Positions 17,501 to 25,287 of a stretch of DNA of 64,000 bases are shown here, in pieces; position 1 is the stretch's first letter; each line of letters opens with the position of its first letter. Both the position numbers and the translations under genes were made by a program. The DNA is from Bacteroidia bacterium (GTDB taxonomy: Bacteria; Bacteroidota; Bacteroidia; B-17B0; Aurantibacillaceae), in the NCBI GenBank assembly GCA_016787895.1, contig JAEUTN010000014.1, forward strand, positions 186,001-250,000, in the 5' to 3' direction. Below the pieces are notes generated by a model, which saw only the letters and a list, made by a program, of their open reading frames with translations, did not search any database and was not told the origin of the DNA.

Positions 17501-17596
17501 TCCTGCCCTTAGTACCACAGTTGCCTGTGCCATTAAATTCACGGTAAGTGTGGAAAAAAACAAAAAGGCGAAACTTAGGAAAAAGTTCGTTTTCAT
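14570..17596 (-). CDS. Large secreted protein with PKD domain and T9SS C-terminal sorting tail
   Basis: I start at the ATG at 17596 because it opens a clear signal peptide (MKTNFFLSFAFLFFSTLTV, then NLMAQ); the frame itself is open to 17689. The 1008-residue product begins with a Gly/Asn/Thr-rich repetitive half (about 30-400) that looks like a beta-helix adhesin. It continues with a region naming titles typical of Bacteroidota surface proteins (GWNLIANPYPSPIQASQV) and a PKD domain near residue 840 (FTWEFGNGMSVSS...GIYTVKLIAGNG). It ends in a type A-like sorting tail (FVLTAYNALGQNLIKEK...LLFVKLSNESKSKTFKVVH). It should pass the SprA-type translocon to the cell surface. Partner unknown; it may share a transcript with the tyrosine kinase gene upstream. 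Confidence 0.82.
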   Translation of the reverse strand: MKTNFFLSFAFLFFSTLTVNLMAQATVVLRAGGNITTPGDWGAAPDGTTSVLADFSQDNTYIFTANNASRTLNTTWTITANSIVSVGAGGAAFTLDYGPGAALGVAGSTANLVITNLATFSLSTAYNLNPAKTTMNSGSTFLYAAGTTSVATDQYDNLSIITNVASNSSTIDVLGDLNISSGNVLTIDNNGILNVSGNVLNTGGSIAGDNTGSLTFGGGGITHLRFDTGNENFANVNILNSYFAALYTPLTASGNFTVNGGGRFWFLGGSLFLNGNVSFGSHQIRGSGSATIQIAGTGTVSGALVLEGAGWEYLSELTLNRAGESLSIGTPLYILHSLNPTSGTITTNNNVTLYSDANFKGRIGPLSSNGSLSGNVTVQQFKPAGITGWVNMCSPGVTGKSFSDWNGSFGITCPSGCPDGSQVAGQPFTSVYTYDETQGAGTASAAAHYVDLPGTGTGIDTKTGYWVYLGNNYPNTGNITISLTGAVNTKTSSGAINLTLTGGAGSENGWNLIANPYPSPIQASQVISAFGANIDPTSLQAYDPDLPGFVPFSGGDVIPMGQAFYVRATSTVAVLPDENWKTTSTDNTSMFKYSSQALAPNGRPYFYDDFLIDLQSSAVPKHFFSQAYFTFETGAGQLYDLGKDAYFMDNPIEPNLPCIYSISNTDRLRRNAQAAISNGSISIPIQVNTGYSALYVLKPINLHKLPSGACVVLHDILNNVFHDLRTGAYTTSLSAGQTTPQFELIITQLPANMSSQSHDPVCAKSEDGSLIAIGSGSGPWNYTWKDENSNILKYNGNIFTADTLLGLAQGRYMVDVNTVGTCNNARAQFTLEAQTPLPMADFTVNSNTVSAQSNVPVSFTNLSQNASEFTWEFGNGMSVSSLHANYTYHAPGIYTVKLIAGNGPCQDVDQKSLQVQVLDMPVGITQHEFTTDELVLVQEASGIYVLVNSGEDSDFVLTAYNALGQNLIKEKTVRAINGRIDISIPASENLLFVKLSNESKSKTFKVVH

Positions 17597-17685
17597 GTAA
17601 AATTGATTATTTGCTAAAAATAAGGTTTTTTTTGTTAAACCAAGCACCCGCTCATCGCCCCCTTTAAGCAATGAATTTACTTGGT

Positions 17686-20064
17686 TCAAGCCCCGGTTTT
17701 GGTTTTTCCATACCCATACCCATACCCATAACCGTAACTGTAGCCATAGCCCTGGTAATAATAACGTTTGCTTAACTTTTGTATACCGTTAAGCACCAGT
17801 GAAACATGTTCTAAATGATTATTGCTGATGATCTCTTCCAAACTACTCAGGGTACGTTTGCTACTGGTTTTGGTGTTCAACACAAAAATGGAAGCATCCA
17901 CGTATTGTATAAGGTAAATGGAGTCGGACAAAAGGCCTGCCGGAGGGGTATCGATAATGACGTAATCAAAGTGTTCCTTGGCTTTATCGATGATCTCCTT
18001 GAGTTTATGCGATAGTACAAAATCAGAAGGGTTGGGTGGCACAGGCCCGGCATAAATACAGTATAAATTGGGCACTTGTGTACTTGAAATCACTTCTTCA
18101 AAACCATGATTTCCGGTAATGTAGGTGGTGATACCAATACCCTGCTCTCCCTGCCCAAATCGTTTAAAAATCCGTGGTTTGTGCAGGTCAAGTTCCAGTA
18201 TAACGGTTTTTTTGCCCGATTTGGCCAATACCAGGGCCAGATTGGTAGAAGTAAAGGTTTTGCCTTCTCCAGGCAGGAAGGAGGTGACCAAAAAGGTTTT
18301 GGCTTGATTATCCACATTAGAATACTGCAAATTGGTTCTTAGGTTCCGGAAGGCCTCGGCCACAAATGAATTGGGGTTTTGTTCCACCACCAATCCCTCT
18401 GTATCCTTTTCCTTTAGCTGAGGCAGTACACCTATCAGCGGAAGACTCGTCAAATCCCTGAGTTGTTCAACTGTTTTGATTCTTGTAAAAAATAGGGTAC
18501 GAATAGAAACAATGATAATGCTTAAAATCAGCCCTGCGGAGAGGAAATTTCTCAATATGTTTTTTTTGTTGGGAGAATCGATTCCTGCGTTTCTGGGGGC
18601 CTCTACAATTTTAATATCGGGCACTATACTGGCCCTGGCTATTTTGGTACTAGCCTTTTTTTCCAGCAAAAAATTGTACAATTGTTCACTCACCGCCGCT
18701 TTACGCTGTATGTTCAGCATGTCCCTTTGTTTCCCCGGTATCATTTTGGCTTCATTGATATAAGAAAGGATTTCCTTGTCCAGGTTTTCCACCTGCTGTT
18801 TGGTGGCTTTACGGGCATTGCTGATATAAGTGAGTAAATTTTGTTTGGTGCGTTGTATGCTCACTTTTAAGTCCTGAACCAAGGGATTGGTTTCCTTAGC
18901 CATATTACTCATGCGGTTCAGTTCAATTTGTTTAGTGTACAATTCCGTTACCGCCTGGCTCATAAAGCCGCTTTTTTCCACCACATAAACCGTGGGTGGT
19001 AAAAACTGGGGGTCCTTGTCCTCAATAATGTATGCCTCTAAATCATCAAAAGCATTCAATTGCAATTGCAGTTGGGAACGTTGTCCATCATAGGTACTGA
19101 TCTTTCCTAAAAAATCCTGTTGCTGCCAGTCCAGGTTAATGATGGATTTTTTTTCCTTGTAATTCTGCATAGTATCTTCAATGCTTTTTAAGGAAAAGGT
19201 AATTTCGCTCAATTGCCGGTCGATAAACTCCACAGTGCGTTCGTTCAGTTCAAAACGGTTGATGAGCCGGCTTTGCCCATACACCACATTTAAGGTATCC
19301 AGTATCAATACGGCCCTTTCGGGTAAAATGTCTTTTAATTCCAGTCGCAAAATATTGGTGTACTCCGGGTTCTCAATTTTTAAATTGCTTTGAATGTTGG
19401 CAATAAGGTAATCGCGACTGTGTATGCTGAATTGGTAAAAAATGTCCTTAAGGTTTTGTAAGGTGGTACTATTTAAACCACCCTCCCTCAGCACTGAAAT
19501 CCGGAAATTGGGATCGATGAGCTCTTTGTTAAACTGCCCATCCAGGGTTTGGGTGTTTCCGCCTTTGCTGTACGATATCTTGTAATTGGTGCCATCCAAA
19601 ATGTCAAAATCAAAAACCTGTTCGTAAAATTCAGGGTTAATGGAATGCACCAAAACCTGAAAAGGCATGGCTCCGAATTGTTCCGTAGTGCGCACCTTAC
19701 CCACAATAAAATAAGACACCTGAAGTTCGTTCAGCAGTTTATCTACCACCTTACCGGCCAGGTCATAGGATTGCAAAACCCGGGTTTCGTTAAGGTTATC
19801 AATATAAGAGCCGTAGCCATAAAAGCTGGCATCGCTCAGCACATTGCTTTGGTAATAGGCATCATTGCTGGTTTTGAGTAAAATTTCGGTGGAAGCTTTG
19901 TAAACATTAGTGAGGCGGTACACATAAAAGGTGCCAATGCCATAAAACACGGGTAAAACAATCAAAAGTATCCACCAATTGGCGCTAAGGATGCGTAAAA
20001 TCAAATTAAAATCCTTGGCCGAAACGATGCCTTGCTTTTTTTGTTTGATGGGGATGGAACTCAC
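17686..20064 (-). CDS. wzc: Wzc-type polysaccharide co-polymerase and bacterial tyrosine kinase
   Basis: The 792-residue protein has an N-terminal Wzz domain with a first membrane helix near residue 35 (WWILLIVLPVFYGIGTFYVY), a long periplasmic coiled region, and a second helix near residue 510. The cytoplasmic BY-kinase follows: Walker A LPGEGKTFTSTNLAL near residue 598, ILELDLHKPR and VIIDTPPAG as Walker A' and B. The C-terminus is a Tyr/Gly tail (YYYQGYGYSYGYGYGYGYGK), the site of autophosphorylation in this class. It controls polymer length and export. No ATG is available: I use the GTG at 20064, since a TTG at 20082 overlaps a likely -7 box. Confidence 0.87.
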   Translation of the reverse strand: MSSIPIKQKKQGIVSAKDFNLILRILSANWWILLIVLPVFYGIGTFYVYRLTNVYKASTEILLKTSNDAYYQSNVLSDASFYGYGSYIDNLNETRVLQSYDLAGKVVDKLLNELQVSYFIVGKVRTTEQFGAMPFQVLVHSINPEFYEQVFDFDILDGTNYKISYSKGGNTQTLDGQFNKELIDPNFRISVLREGGLNSTTLQNLKDIFYQFSIHSRDYLIANIQSNLKIENPEYTNILRLELKDILPERAVLILDTLNVVYGQSRLINRFELNERTVEFIDRQLSEITFSLKSIEDTMQNYKEKKSIINLDWQQQDFLGKISTYDGQRSQLQLQLNAFDDLEAYIIEDKDPQFLPPTVYVVEKSGFMSQAVTELYTKQIELNRMSNMAKETNPLVQDLKVSIQRTKQNLLTYISNARKATKQQVENLDKEILSYINEAKMIPGKQRDMLNIQRKAAVSEQLYNFLLEKKASTKIARASIVPDIKIVEAPRNAGIDSPNKKNILRNFLSAGLILSIIIVSIRTLFFTRIKTVEQLRDLTSLPLIGVLPQLKEKDTEGLVVEQNPNSFVAEAFRNLRTNLQYSNVDNQAKTFLVTSFLPGEGKTFTSTNLALVLAKSGKKTVILELDLHKPRIFKRFGQGEQGIGITTYITGNHGFEEVISSTQVPNLYCIYAGPVPPNPSDFVLSHKLKEIIDKAKEHFDYVIIDTPPAGLLSDSIYLIQYVDASIFVLNTKTSSKRTLSSLEEIISNNHLEHVSLVLNGIQKLSKRYYYQGYGYSYGYGYGYGYGKTKTGA

Positions 20065-20079
20065 AGTATGATTTGCTAA

Positions 20080-20126
20080 CAAATATAGGGAAATGTTGTG
20101 GTTTTGGAGGAAAAAGCCTATTTTCG
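20080..20126. promoter_or_regulatory. Possible divergent promoter region between wzc-like and PID-CTERM genes
   Basis: On the minus strand TATATTTG (20087-20080) is a perfect -7 box but no TTTG is found at the right distance. On the plus strand TATTTTCG (20119-20126) has a GTTG 20 bases upstream (20095-20098), a weaker match, and lies 10 bases before the ATG of the small protein. The kinase and the sorting genes could thus be driven from one intergenic stretch. Confidence 0.4.
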
Positions 20127-20136
20127 TGAACTGTAA

Positions 20137-20361
20137 ATGAATCTTTTTATTCGTCGCTTTTTATTCCTTTTGGCTTTTGGCTTCAGCCTTTGTGCTTATT
20201 CCGCCCCCGCCCCGCCCCCAAGTGCTACAGGTGGTCCGGGTTGCTGGCCTCCCCCCTGCGTACCCATTGATGGGGGCATAGTGTTTTTAATGGCAGCCGG
20301 GGTCGCTTATGGTGCCAAAACCTTCAGGGATGCCCGAAAAAAAAGTAAACCTTCCCTCTAA
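20137..20361 (+). CDS. Small PID-CTERM sorting-signal protein
   Basis: The 74-residue protein is almost nothing but sorting signals. It has a signal peptide (FIRRFLFLLAFGFSLCAYSA), about 20 residues rich in Pro, Gly and Cys (residues 24-42), then PIDGG at 43-47, a hydrophobic span (IVFLMAAGVAYGA) and a basic tail (RDARKKSKPSL). This tripartite end is the layout of a C-terminal exosortase signal; the PID-GG form is what I know as the PID-CTERM domain of Bacteroidota. The exosortase gene begins 10 bases after its stop, so it is the obvious substrate. What the short mature peptide (two Cys, many Pro) does is unknown. Confidence 0.75.
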   Translation: MNLFIRRFLFLLAFGFSLCAYSAPAPPPSATGGPGCWPPPCVPIDGGIVFLMAAGVAYGAKTFRDARKKSKPSL

Positions 20362-20371
20362 ACCCTGAGTT

Positions 20372-20914
20372 TTGAAGGCCAGTCGTTCCCCTTCTGCTTT
20401 TATAAAGTTTCTAATCCTGGCCTCCGCGCTTTATTTGCTTCTGTTTTTAGTCCATCAATTTATTGTTAAGCGTTATACCTATTACGATCAGCGTTTTATT
20501 ACCTGGATTATCCAAGGGGCTGATGTTGGGCTGAGGCTTTTAGGGTACAAAACCTTTATGGTGCTGCAGGACCGGGACATTCAGGTACTGGGCATTGACG
20601 GCTCGAACGGGGTGTGGGTGGGCAGCAATTGCAATGCCATTTCCCTTTTTTCTTTGTTTTCGGTATTTATCATTGCCTATCCCGGTCCCTGGAAACACAA
20701 GGCCTGGTTTATCCCTGCCGGTATTGTGGCCATCCACCTTATTAATATCCTCAGGGTTGTTGCCTTGGCCATGATTGCCAATTACGATTACCGCTTATTG
20801 GATTTTAATCACACCTATACCTTTACCTTTTTGGTTTATGGGTTTATTTTTGGGCTTTGGATAATTTGGGTGAACCGGTTTTCCAATAAAATTAGTTCTT
20901 CCTCCACGCATTAG
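20372..20914 (+). CDS. Exosortase/archaeosortase family protein
   Basis: The 180-residue membrane protein has about five hydrophobic segments and the three conserved residues of the exosortase active site: Cys87 (GSNCNAISLF), Arg128 (NILRVVAL) and His147 (DFNHTYTF). The size and the C...R...H spacing fit the short Bacteroidota exosortases (XrtF type or a related class; I cannot decide which). It should cleave the PID-CTERM tail of the neighbour protein in the inner membrane. The only usable start is a TTG at 20372 directly after an in-frame stop, 10 bases past the preceding gene, consistent with coupled translation. Confidence 0.82.
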   Translation: MKASRSPSAFIKFLILASALYLLLFLVHQFIVKRYTYYDQRFITWIIQGADVGLRLLGYKTFMVLQDRDIQVLGIDGSNGVWVGSNCNAISLFSLFSVFIIAYPGPWKHKAWFIPAGIVAIHLINILRVVALAMIANYDYRLLDFNHTYTFTFLVYGFIFGLWIIWVNRFSNKISSSSTH

Positions 20915-21029
20915 TGGCTAGTTTGCAATACCAAATACCTCCAACTAGCAATTTAGTCTTTAGGTTGTTTGTCGAAAGAAATCCTTTACACTGTAACGTG
21001 TAAGCAAAGATAGGTGGTCCCGCGGGTTG

Positions 21030-21530
21030 GCAAAGGCGCAGCGAAAAAAGCAGATTCAATGAACAAACTAAACATCCACCGCTAGCCCATCACGCCGGTC
21101 GGCCTCAGAAAAATTTGCATAGAAATCAAGCCGAGTTTCAACGCGAAGCAGAAATGCAGCCTTGACAAACCCAGGTGGTCATCCTATCATTTCTGCGATG
21201 CCTGTGCGAAGGAGCTTCGCTTCCCTTCCGCAACAGAAATATTACGGGGCGGAAGGGAATGATCGAAGCTCCGGCTGAACGAATGCGTAGATTTCTGCAA
21301 ATTTTTCTGAAGCCTTGATCTTTTGGTTCTTTTCCATCAAGGGAAAAGAACGGACAAAATATCTCACGGAAAAACAAAAGAGCGGAGACGATCGCTGCGT
21401 CTTGACTCCGCCCGAAAGACCTTATGTCGGTCGGGTTTTTGTTTCCCGCGCACAAACCGGCTCATCCCGATTGTTCGGGAAAGCACCGCTTGTTTGCCCT
21501 GATCAAACAAAAGTTAGGGAATGAAGTTTT
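21030..21530 (+). repeat. Structured dispersed repeat, copy 1 (fills 20915-21601)
   Basis: The element starts with ATCCACCGCTAGCCCA at 21074. An outer stem pairs 21107-21127 (AGAAAAATTTGC...) with 21290-21308. Inside are GCAGAAATG/CATTTCTGC (21148-21156/21188-21196), GGAGCTTCG/CGAAGCTCC (21211-21219/21264-21272) and TCCCTTCCGC/GCGGAAGGGA (21222-21231/21249-21258). After it comes a perfect 10-base hairpin, GTTCTTTTCC (21326-21335), loop ATCAAG, GGAAAAGAAC; the loop is complementary to CTTGAT upstream (21314-21319). The rest of the gap shows no gene: open frames here are repeat translations. Confidence 0.85.
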
Positions 21531-21601
21531 CAAAGAATTAAACTTTTAAAAAGAATCCAAATAATTCTCACATTCCCCTACCTTAGAGCCAAGAAAAAAA
21601 A

Positions 21602-22102
21602 TTGAAAAAAACCTCCTTATACCTCCTCTTCTTCCTGTTCTTCGCTCTCCTGGGCTTCGCCAGGGAATTTTTTTTCGTGAACCTGAACAACATCATGTAC
21701 ATGTTGTATTACCACAACAGCAGCAGCATGCCGGTTCCGGGAATTATGAAAGGGTTTATGGATTGGCCATACGATACCTTGTATTATTCCAAATACGGGT
21801 TTACGTTATTGTGTACTGCGCTTTATTTTGCATTAAGTTACTGGGCCCTGAAACGGCTGACCGGTCGAGGTTTTTTTACCAGAGTGTTAAGTTATTCCTA
21901 CCTCGCCTTTTTTCTTCTCTCGGGCCTTTCCATGTTGTACGGGTATTTTGTAAAACAGCGTTTAAACGATGAGGAGTATACCCTGAGCCGTTGGTTGATG
22001 GGGGTATTGCAATCGCCCATTATTTGTTTGATTTTACTGGCTTCGGAGAAACTTTATAAGCCTGCTGAGAAGGATGAAACCTTTAACCAGGGTGTTCAAT
22101 AA
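21602..22102 (+). CDS. Small membrane protein associated with the exosortase
   Basis: The 166-residue protein has a hydrophobic N-terminus (KKTSLYLLFFLFFALLGFAREFFF) and three further membrane spans (near residues 65-83, 95-117 and 140-155), with a charged tail. Four-span proteins of this size with a REFFF-like motif after the first helix are encoded next to Bacteroidota exosortases (exosortase-associated proteins), which is my tentative identification. It is in the same direction as the exosortase but separated from it by repeat copy 1. The start is weakly supported: a TTG at 21602 is used since no ATG gives the first helix. It might assist the sortase or anchor its substrate. Confidence 0.55.
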   Translation: MKKTSLYLLFFLFFALLGFAREFFFVNLNNIMYMLYYHNSSSMPVPGIMKGFMDWPYDTLYYSKYGFTLLCTALYFALSYWALKRLTGRGFFTRVLSYSYLAFFLLSGLSMLYGYFVKQRLNDEEYTLSRWLMGVLQSPIICLILLASEKLYKPAEKDETFNQGVQ

Positions 22103-22229
22103 ATCCGGTGAAACAAAAAGTATCTACTTTTCGATTCTATCAAAACTTTTGGCAGTTATTCATTTGACTGAAGTGCTCGGCAGGTGGCCGAGGTACCGCG
22201 CCAGGGATGCGGAGGGTGAATTGATTCTT

Positions 22230-22860
22230 CCATAGATAGGCAGCAAGGCGCAACAAAAAAATCAAATACAATCAACAATCTAAACATCCACCGCTAGCCC
22301 ATCATGCTGGTCGGCCTTAGAAAAATTTGCATAGAAATCAAGCCGAATTTCAACGCGGAGCAGAAATGCAGACCTGACAAACACAGGAAGTCATCGTATC
22401 ATTTCTGCGAGGCCTGTGCGAAGGAGCTTCGCTATCCTGACCCGATAGGCGTCAGGATATGATCGAAGCTCCGGCTGAAAAAAGGCGTAGATTTCTGCAA
22501 ATTTTTCTGAAGCCTTGACTTTTTTGTTACTTTTTGTGTCAAGACAAAAAGTAAGGAAAAGTAATAATCCCCATAATTCATTGTTCTGGCCCTGATAGGG
22601 CGTCAGGACACAATCAGGACAAATGCGCAATGAACTCACGAAACTATCGGGATGAGCCAGAATGCGCGCCATGGGATTGTAACGAAAACGACGCGCCGGA
22701 TTTTGCCCGAGGTTTGTTTGCCGAGGAAGCGACCGAAAGAAGCTACCACAGGCTTAACAAACCAGGCAAAAGACAAGCGGCGTTGAAGTGGAAAGCCCGA
22801 CCCTGACAAGCAAAAACTCATGGAGTTTAACTTGGTTTTTGCTTCGTCAGGGGGGCGCCC
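22230..22860 (+). repeat. Structured dispersed repeat, copy 2, with long tail (fills 22103-23009)
   Basis: The core (ATCCACCGCTAGCCCA at 22286) repeats copy 1. The outer stem is 22319-22339 with 22490-22508. GGAGCTTCG/CGAAGCTCC is at 22423-22431/22464-22472, and the inner stem is now ATCCTGAC/GTCAGGAT (22434-22441/22451-22458). The final hairpin is TTACTTTTTGT (22527-22537), loop GTCAAG, ACAAAAAGTAA; CTTGAC at 22514-22519 matches the loop. The tail to about 22700 resembles that of copy 3. A separate inverted repeat (CCCTGACaAGCAAAAAC, 22801-22817, with 22835-22852) follows. Nothing else is seen before glyA. Confidence 0.85.
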
Positions 22861-23009
22861 ACATAAGAAATAAGACTTTTTACCATGTACCAAATCAGGC
22901 TATGGGTGTTCTACATCTTTTAATCAACCTTTTTATTCCCCTTCCAAGCTCCCATAATTTTACTTAATTTTAGTGGCTTCAGAACAAGTGTATAAACCAA
23001 AGCCGGACT

Positions 23010-24287
23010 ATGATAACGAAAGATAAAAGCATTTTTAAACTCATTAAAGAGGAACACGAGCGCCAAACAAGGGGCATAGAATTGATTGCTTCAGAAAATT
23101 ACGTGAGCGATCAGGTGATGAAAGCCATGGGCTCGGTACTCACCAACAAATACGCGGAGGGCCTGCCCTTTAAACGCTATTACGGGGGCTGTGAAGTGGT
23201 GGACCAGGTAGAACAGCTGGCCATTGACCGTGCCAAAGAATTGTTTGGAGCCGCCTGGGTAAACGTACAACCCCACTCCGGCGCACAAGCCAACGCGGCC
23301 GTGATGCTGGCCTGTTTAAAACCGGGGGATACGATTTTGGGTTTGGACCTCTCGCACGGAGGGCATTTAACCCACGGTTCAGCCGTGAACTATTCGGGCA
23401 GGTTATACAAACCGGTGTTTTATGGTGTAGAAAAAGAAACGGGACGAATTAATTACGATGTCCTGGAAAAAACCGCCCTGGAGCACATGCCGAAAATGCT
23501 GATTTGCGGGGCTTCGGCTTATTCAAGAGATTGGGATTACGAGCGTTTGCGTAAGATTGCGGATAAGGTGGGGGCCATTTTACTGGCCGATATTTCGCAC
23601 CCCAGCGGTTTAATTGCCAAGGGTATATTAAACGATCCTTTGCCGCATTGCCATATTGTAACTACTACCACACACAAAACCCTGCGCGGACCGCGTGGGG
23701 GCATGATTATGATGGGCAAGGATTTTGAAAATCCTTTCGGAGAAAAAACTCCAAAAGGAGAAACCAAAATGATGAGCAACTTGTTGGATATGGCTGTTTT
23801 TCCGGGCATACAGGGCGGTCCCCTGGAGCACGTGATTGCCGCTAAAGCGGTGGCCTATGGCGAAGCTTTAACTGACGACTACATGCATTATTGTGTGCAG
23901 CTGGTAAAAAATGCCCAGGCCATGGCCAAGGGGTTTAAAGATTTGGGATACCACATTGTTTCGGGTGGCACCGACAACCACATGTTTTTGATTGACCTGC
24001 GTAATAAAAACCTGAACGGCAAGGAAGCCCTGGCCGCTTTAGAGCAGGTGGACATTACCGTGAATAAAAACATGGTGCCTTTTGATGATAAGTCGGCTTT
24101 TGTGACTTCGGGCATTCGCATTGGCTCACCGGCCATTACAACCAGAGGCTTAAAAGAAAAAGACTGTTTGAAAATTGTGGATTTGATTGATGCTACCCTA
24201 AAAAACCGCGAGAACCCTAAGGAGTTGGCCAAGATCAAAAAGAAGGTGAACACCTGGATGCTTAAGTATCCTTTGTTTAAACAATAG
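23010..24287 (+). CDS. glyA: Serine hydroxymethyltransferase
   Basis: The 425-residue PLP enzyme converts serine and tetrahydrofolate to glycine and 5,10-methylene-tetrahydrofolate in the cytoplasm, the main source of one-carbon units. Family marks are [13 protein letters not shown] near residue 21, [17 protein letters not shown] near 50, and the cofactor lysine in [14 protein letters not shown] near 222. Length and full sequence agree with housekeeping GlyA. The ATG at 23010 gives the standard N-terminus. It stands alone, with its own (unidentified) promoter in the preceding gap. Confidence 0.96.
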   Translation: MITKDKSIFKLIKEEHERQTRGIELIASENYVSDQVMKAMGSVLTNKYAEGLPFKRYYGGCEVVDQVEQLAIDRAKELFGAAWVNVQPHSGAQANAAVMLACLKPGDTILGLDLSHGGHLTHGSAVNYSGRLYKPVFYGVEKETGRINYDVLEKTALEHMPKMLICGASAYSRDWDYERLRKIADKVGAILLADISHPSGLIAKGILNDPLPHCHIVTTTTHKTLRGPRGGMIMMGKDFENPFGEKTPKGETKMMSNLLDMAVFPGIQGGPLEHVIAAKAVAYGEALTDDYMHYCVQLVKNAQAMAKGFKDLGYHIVSGGTDNHMFLIDLRNKNLNGKEALAALEQVDITVNKNMVPFDDKSAFVTSGIRIGSPAITTRGLKEKDCLKIVDLIDATLKNRENPKELAKIKKKVNTWMLKYPLFKQ

Positions 24288-24319
24288 GTTTATCTTACTA
24301 AGTGTTTTCCTACTCATAA

Positions 24320-24478
24320 ACCCATAAGACCCATTCGTGCAATTTATGCGTAATGGTTAATTCGTGAAATCAGTGTAATTCGTGGCTTTTATTAAGTCAA
24401 TAGACTAAAGCCAAAAGAGGGAATTTAGACAGCATAGAACTTTCTAAACCTTCTTAACCTTCTAACTTTCTAACCATC
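24320..24478. repeat. Short intergenic repeat relics between glyA and the XRE gene
   Basis: The gap holds AATTCGTGAAATCAGTGTAA followed by TTCGTGGC (24359-24386), a motif of the type often repeated between genes in this phylum. A pyrimidine-rich run built from CTTTCTAACC and CTTCTTAACC units (24440-24478) reaches the stop of the next gene. A similar run is at 12220-12260. No gene or clear terminator is visible. Confidence 0.5.
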
Positions 24479-24922
24479 TCACATCATCACCCAAATGTTG
24501 TACTCCTTATCTTCGGGTACATCCTCAAATTTGGGTAACATGAGGTCTTTTATCTGACGGTCGATTAATTCAAGTTCCAGTTCCATGGCACGGATTTCGG
24601 TACTCAGCATCATGGTCACCAAACCTTTGTTGTTCACCAATTCAATCAGGTCAGACACTTTACCTTCTTTTATATAATCTCTCCAGTCGAATTTGTATTT
24701 GCCTTTCATGTCTATCTTAAAATGGTCACGCGTGACTCGGAAGGCGATGCATATTTTTTTAAGGAGTTCTTCACTGAAAGGCATTTTTCCGCTTTCCAGT
24801 TTACTGTACTCCTGTTGAGAGCTAAGTCCGATTTTTTCTGCCGCTAAGGCTTGTTTCCACCCGCTGGCGCGCCTAAGGACTTTTAAGTTTTCGGCGTAAT
24901 TCAAATCTTCTGCTGTAATCAT
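24479..24922 (-). CDS. XRE-family helix-turn-helix regulator
   Basis: The 147-residue protein has an N-terminal HTH: LKVLRRASGWKQALAAEKIG, then LSSQQEYSKLESGKMPFSEELLKKICIAF (about residues 13-65), typical of Cro/CI-like DNA-binding domains. The C-terminal part (DLIELVNNKGLVTMMLSTEI, then RAMELELELIDRQIKDLM) is helical and may dimerise. It faces away from the adhesin/RHS operon and shares its intergenic region, so it is a candidate regulator of that operon; this is inference from position only. Confidence 0.8.
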   Translation of the reverse strand: MITAEDLNYAENLKVLRRASGWKQALAAEKIGLSSQQEYSKLESGKMPFSEELLKKICIAFRVTRDHFKIDMKGKYKFDWRDYIKEGKVSDLIELVNNKGLVTMMLSTEIRAMELELELIDRQIKDLMLPKFEDVPEDKEYNIWVMM

Positions 24923-25041
24923 AATTTTTACGCTTTATTTATTTGAATAGTTCCTGCGGTAAATGTAATATGAGGGGGAGGGGGACCGCAATAGGTCCTT
25001 TGCATTTTAACAGAATACGGCGTAAAATACTTGTTTCAAAA

Positions 25042-25122
25042 TTTGACTTGCCCCCCTGCCTGAAATTAATTTGGTTATCAGGAGCGCTTATTAACAGGTA
25101 ATTCACGGGTTTATTAACAAGT
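25042..25122 (+). promoter_or_regulatory. Candidate promoter and 12-base direct repeats upstream of the adhesin/RHS operon
   Basis: TTTG (25042-25045), a 20-base spacer and TTAATTTG (25066-25073) match the Bacteroidota promoter except for one base. Just downstream are two near-identical 12-mers, TTATTAACAGGT (25088-25099) and TTATTAACAAGT (25111-25122), 23 bases apart, which could be an operator for the divergent XRE regulator. The leader to the first ATG is then about 210 bases. The rest of the 24923-25287 gap has a small hairpin (GGACCgcaataGGTCC, 24983-24998) and nothing else. Confidence 0.4.
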
Positions 25123-25287
25123 CATATTTCTGGTAGTCCTATCATGTTGTTCATCTCCATCAACTGCCCACTATGCAAAAAACGATGTGTATTTCCAATA
25201 CGTCTTCATCTCCTTGTTCTTTCACTACTCTATTTATTAGCATCCAAAAAACCACAGAATATTAACCCCCTTTAAAAAAACCACATC

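Noticed and set aside
17597..17689. Upstream start of the large T9SS protein, overlapping the kinase stop
   Set aside because: It would put 31 residues before a classical signal peptide; the internal ATG at 17596 gives a normal one.
22391..22893. Open frames of 85-93 codons on the minus strand before glyA
   Set aside because: They translate the structured repeat and its tail. A similar frame is found in copy 1 (21138-21455), which shows that the repeat and not a gene is the cause.
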